DNA from: Aptenodytes patagonicus
Lineage: Eukaryota > Chordata > Aves > Sphenisciformes > Spheniscidae
Assembly: GCF_965638725.1 (NCBI RefSeq)
Contig: NC_134950.1
Span: 19,792,932-19,856,931 of the forward strand
Length of the DNA: 64,000 nt
Direction of reading: 5' to 3'
The notes under the pieces are model-generated. The model was given only the letters and a program-made list of their open reading frames with translations, made no database searches and had not been told where the DNA came from. The position numbers and the translations under genes were made by a program. This document shows positions 63,201 to 64,000 of the stretch, piece after piece (positions within the stretch are counted from its first letter, which is position 1; every line of letters starts with the position of its first letter).

Positions 63201-63720
63201 GAATCACTTACATTTGTAATGAAAGCCTACTGACTGATGACTGGGTGGATGCCGCCATTAACTGAACCTCTTAAAAAACCAAAACGTCACTTGCCAAGTA
63301 CTTCTGGAAAACGCAGAGAACAAATTTTCTTCAAGTTTGACACAGGATAGTTTTAAAACGCAATTTTAAAACCCTGTCATAGCTGTTTAGAAAACACTCC
63401 TCATTAGAGCTATCTTACCACAAAATACACTTACAAATGCACTACACAGACTTTTGAACTCTGAAGGAATATGCAGATTAAAGAATGAATTTGACTTAGT
63501 TTTTATCTGTCTTGATTGTTTTGCAATTAGTAAAATCAGAACTGGGAAAAGTGGTGGGTGGGTGTTGGGAGAAGGAAAGAAGTGCAAGAACCTGTAATTA
63601 AAAAAGAAAAGGTAACCAAATTAAATAAGACGTTTACCTGCATATTAATTTTTTAATGAAAGAAAGCACTGCTGCCAGGCAAGTACAGATTTTAAAGAGT
63701 CGAAACTGTGTTATGGCCAT
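51104..63720 (-). CDS. EBAG9: EBAG9 (RCAS1), whole spliced coding region (6 exons)
   Basis: Coding join on the - strand: 63720-63638, 60250-60172, 59965-59807, 57737-57630, 56578-56487, 51224-51104. It gives 213 aa, the same length as human EBAG9, with near-identical sequence. Residues 8-27 form a hydrophobic, Cys-containing N-terminal segment that anchors or targets the protein to the Golgi. The middle is polar and conserved (SGDQITLPTTVDYSSVPKQ, DYFKDMTPTIRKTQK, REPLNFGIP). A Trp/Glu-rich stretch (residues 144-174) leads into a basic C-terminal coiled coil and the KIGVKLS end. Known family role: a Golgi-resident modulator of vesicle trafficking that restrains regulated exocytosis and was first found as an estrogen-responsive gene. 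The start has a strong Kozak context (CTCACCATGG). The promoter lies outside the window. Confidence 0.97.
51526..51538 (+). repeat. Poly-G run (13)
   Basis: Thirteen G residues in the last EBAG9 intron. Length is liable to sequencing error. Confidence 0.9.
53782..53802 (+). repeat. Poly-G run (21)
   Basis: Twenty-one consecutive G residues (poly-C on the EBAG9 sense strand) in the last intron. The tract can form intermolecular or slipped G-quadruplex and is a weak point for read accuracy. Confidence 0.9.
56487..56578 (-). CDS. EBAG9: EBAG9 coding exon 5
   Basis: Encodes residues 144-173 plus two bases: PELGDLDTWQENTNAWEEEE then DAAWQAEEVL. It is Trp- and Glu-rich and starts the C-terminal helical region. 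The acceptor is TTGTTTCAG and the donor is GTAACT. The first residue is Pro where human has Ser. Confidence 0.96.
56579..57629 (-). other. EBAG9: EBAG9 intron between exons 4 and 5 (1.05 kb)
   Basis: Bounded by GTAAGT and TTTCAG on the - strand. Unique AT-rich DNA with A-rich homopolymers near 57268-57296. Nothing else recognised. Confidence 0.85.
57630..57737 (-). CDS. EBAG9: EBAG9 coding exon 4
   Basis: Encodes residues 108-143: IVIKKREPLNFGIPEGNTGF then SSRLAATQDIPFIHQS. The acceptor is ATTTTCAG and the donor is GTAAGT. Length 108 nt, phase 0 at both ends. Confidence 0.96.
57738..59806 (-). other. EBAG9: EBAG9 intron between exons 3 and 4 (2.07 kb)
   Basis: Bounded by GTAGGT and TTTTCAG on the - strand. 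It holds one CR1 fragment (58975-59185), otherwise unique sequence without a recognisable feature. Confidence 0.85.
58975..59185 (-). mobile_element. Diverged CR1 LINE 3' fragment
   Basis: The + strand reads CAGGTTGGAAGGGGCCTCGG, AATCCAACCTCCTCCTCAAA, TTTCCAGAGATGGAGCCTGC, ACAACCTCTCTGGTAACCTG and TTCCAATGCTTGACTGCC. This is the reversed order of CR1 3' landmarks. The frame is interrupted. It is inserted in the same orientation as EBAG9 transcription. Confidence 0.9.
59807..59965 (-). CDS. EBAG9: EBAG9 coding exon 3
   Basis: Encodes residues 55-107: PEVEDWSSWDEDAPTSVKIE, then GGNGNVVAQQNPLEQMEPDY and FKDMTPTIRKTQK. Phase 0 at both ends. The acceptor is TTCAG and the donor is GTAGGT. A few conservative changes from human (for example TDVEEWTS to PEVEDWSS at the start). 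Confidence 0.96.
60032..60095. repeat. AT-rich inverted repeat with 13-bp flanking direct repeats
   Basis: CTAAGATATATAC occurs at 60032-60044 and 60083-60095. Between the copies lies a near-palindrome of A and T (TAATATTATATAGCATATATAATAATATTATA). It lies in the 206-bp intron between EBAG9 exons 2 and 3. Confidence 0.8.
60172..60250 (-). CDS. EBAG9: EBAG9 coding exon 2
   Basis: Completes Arg28 and encodes SGRGRKLSGDQITLPTTVDY then SSVPKQ, up to residue 54, identical to what I recall of the human segment. The acceptor is TTTCAG and the donor is GTAATT. The intron that follows is only 206 bp. Confidence 0.96.
60251..63637 (-). other. EBAG9: EBAG9 intron between exons 1 and 2 (3.4 kb)
   Basis: Bounded by GTAAAC and TTTCAG on the - strand. 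AT-rich unique DNA. A 113-codon + strand frame at 61609-61950 has no recognised homology and I treat it as chance. No transposon recognised. Confidence 0.85.
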
Positions 63721-63735
63721 GGTGAGAAACCCTTC
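63638..63735 (-). CDS. EBAG9: EBAG9 coding exon 1 with 15 nt of 5' UTR
   Basis: On the - strand the acceptor TTTTGCAG precedes 63735, so an upstream non-coding exon must exist beyond the window or unrecognised within its last bases. The ATG at 63720-63718 opens MAITQFRLFKICTCLAAVLS and continues FIKKLIC, ending AG in phase 2 before the donor GTAAAC. The segment is the conserved membrane/Golgi-targeting N-terminus. Confidence 0.95.
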
Positions 63736-64000
63736 CTGCAAAAGAAAAAAAGTTAGATGTAGAGGATTATACATCTTTACATAGCCCTTAAAGTCAATTT
63801 CCTTAGTTGCTGATAAGCAAGGAGTATTCTGTGAAACTCTATTAATGCAAGAAAAGAGAGGAGGTACCTGGAGCAAAGACGCTACCTGCCTACTATCAGG
63901 ACATTTCACTGATGTAAATAATAGGAGTACCCAATGTATATGGCCTTTAAAGAAACAGTACATGATCATAGGTAAAGTCACAGTTAACACTTTTAAAGGG
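63736..64000 (-). other. EBAG9: EBAG9 5' intron, continues past window
   Basis: Sequence upstream of the acceptor before the start-codon exon. It is AT-rich with no CpG island, so the promoter is not here. Confidence 0.7.

Noticed and set aside
1..64000. A CRISPR array, operon, prophage or other microbial system
   Set aside because: The whole window is explained as vertebrate intron-containing DNA. No regular spacer-repeat array, ribosome-binding sites or gene-dense strand was seen.

Overview
This is vertebrate nuclear DNA, almost certainly from a bird. It contains two multi-exon genes with canonical GT-AG (and one GC-AG) introns, a CpG-island promoter, and several CR1 LINE fragments with the (ATAGAATC)n 3' end typical of sauropsid, especially avian, genomes. 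I see no prokaryotic features, CRISPR array or viral gene.

Layout. Positions 1-3.37 kb are upstream flank with no gene I can support. A CpG island at about 3.37-4.29 kb holds the promoter, 5' UTR and first two coding exons of SYBU (syntabulin) on the + strand. Its seven coding exons run from 3774 to 45045 and join in frame to a 660-aa protein, close to the 663 aa I recall for the human protein. Large introns 2 (13.7 kb) and 3 (20.7 kb) fill most of the first 39 kb and carry degraded CR1 copies. The SYBU 3' UTR probably ends near 46.04 kb. A gene-poor stretch follows, with a comparatively young 5'-truncated CR1 at 49.6-50.24 kb. The rest of the window is EBAG9 (RCAS1) on the - strand. Its six coding exons run from 63720 down to 51104 and join to a 213-aa protein, the same length as human EBAG9. 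Its non-coding first exon(s) and promoter lie beyond 64000.

The two genes are convergent (tail-to-tail), with about 6.06 kb between stop codons, and this matches the human SYBU-EBAG9 neighbourhood on 8q23 as I remember it. Both proteins act in membrane traffic: syntabulin is a kinesin-1 cargo adaptor and EBAG9 is a Golgi/secretory-pathway regulator. Nothing in the sequence shows that they work together.

The most unusual items are a perfect 39-bp-arm palindrome with a 3-nt loop in the 236-bp SYBU intron 1, a GC-AG donor for SYBU intron 5, an 11-codon uORF ending 6 nt before the SYBU start, a CR1 with an open reverse-transcriptase C-terminal frame and a duplicated 17-bp flank, and two long antisense reading frames in SYBU intron 3. 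I found no convincing new biological system.
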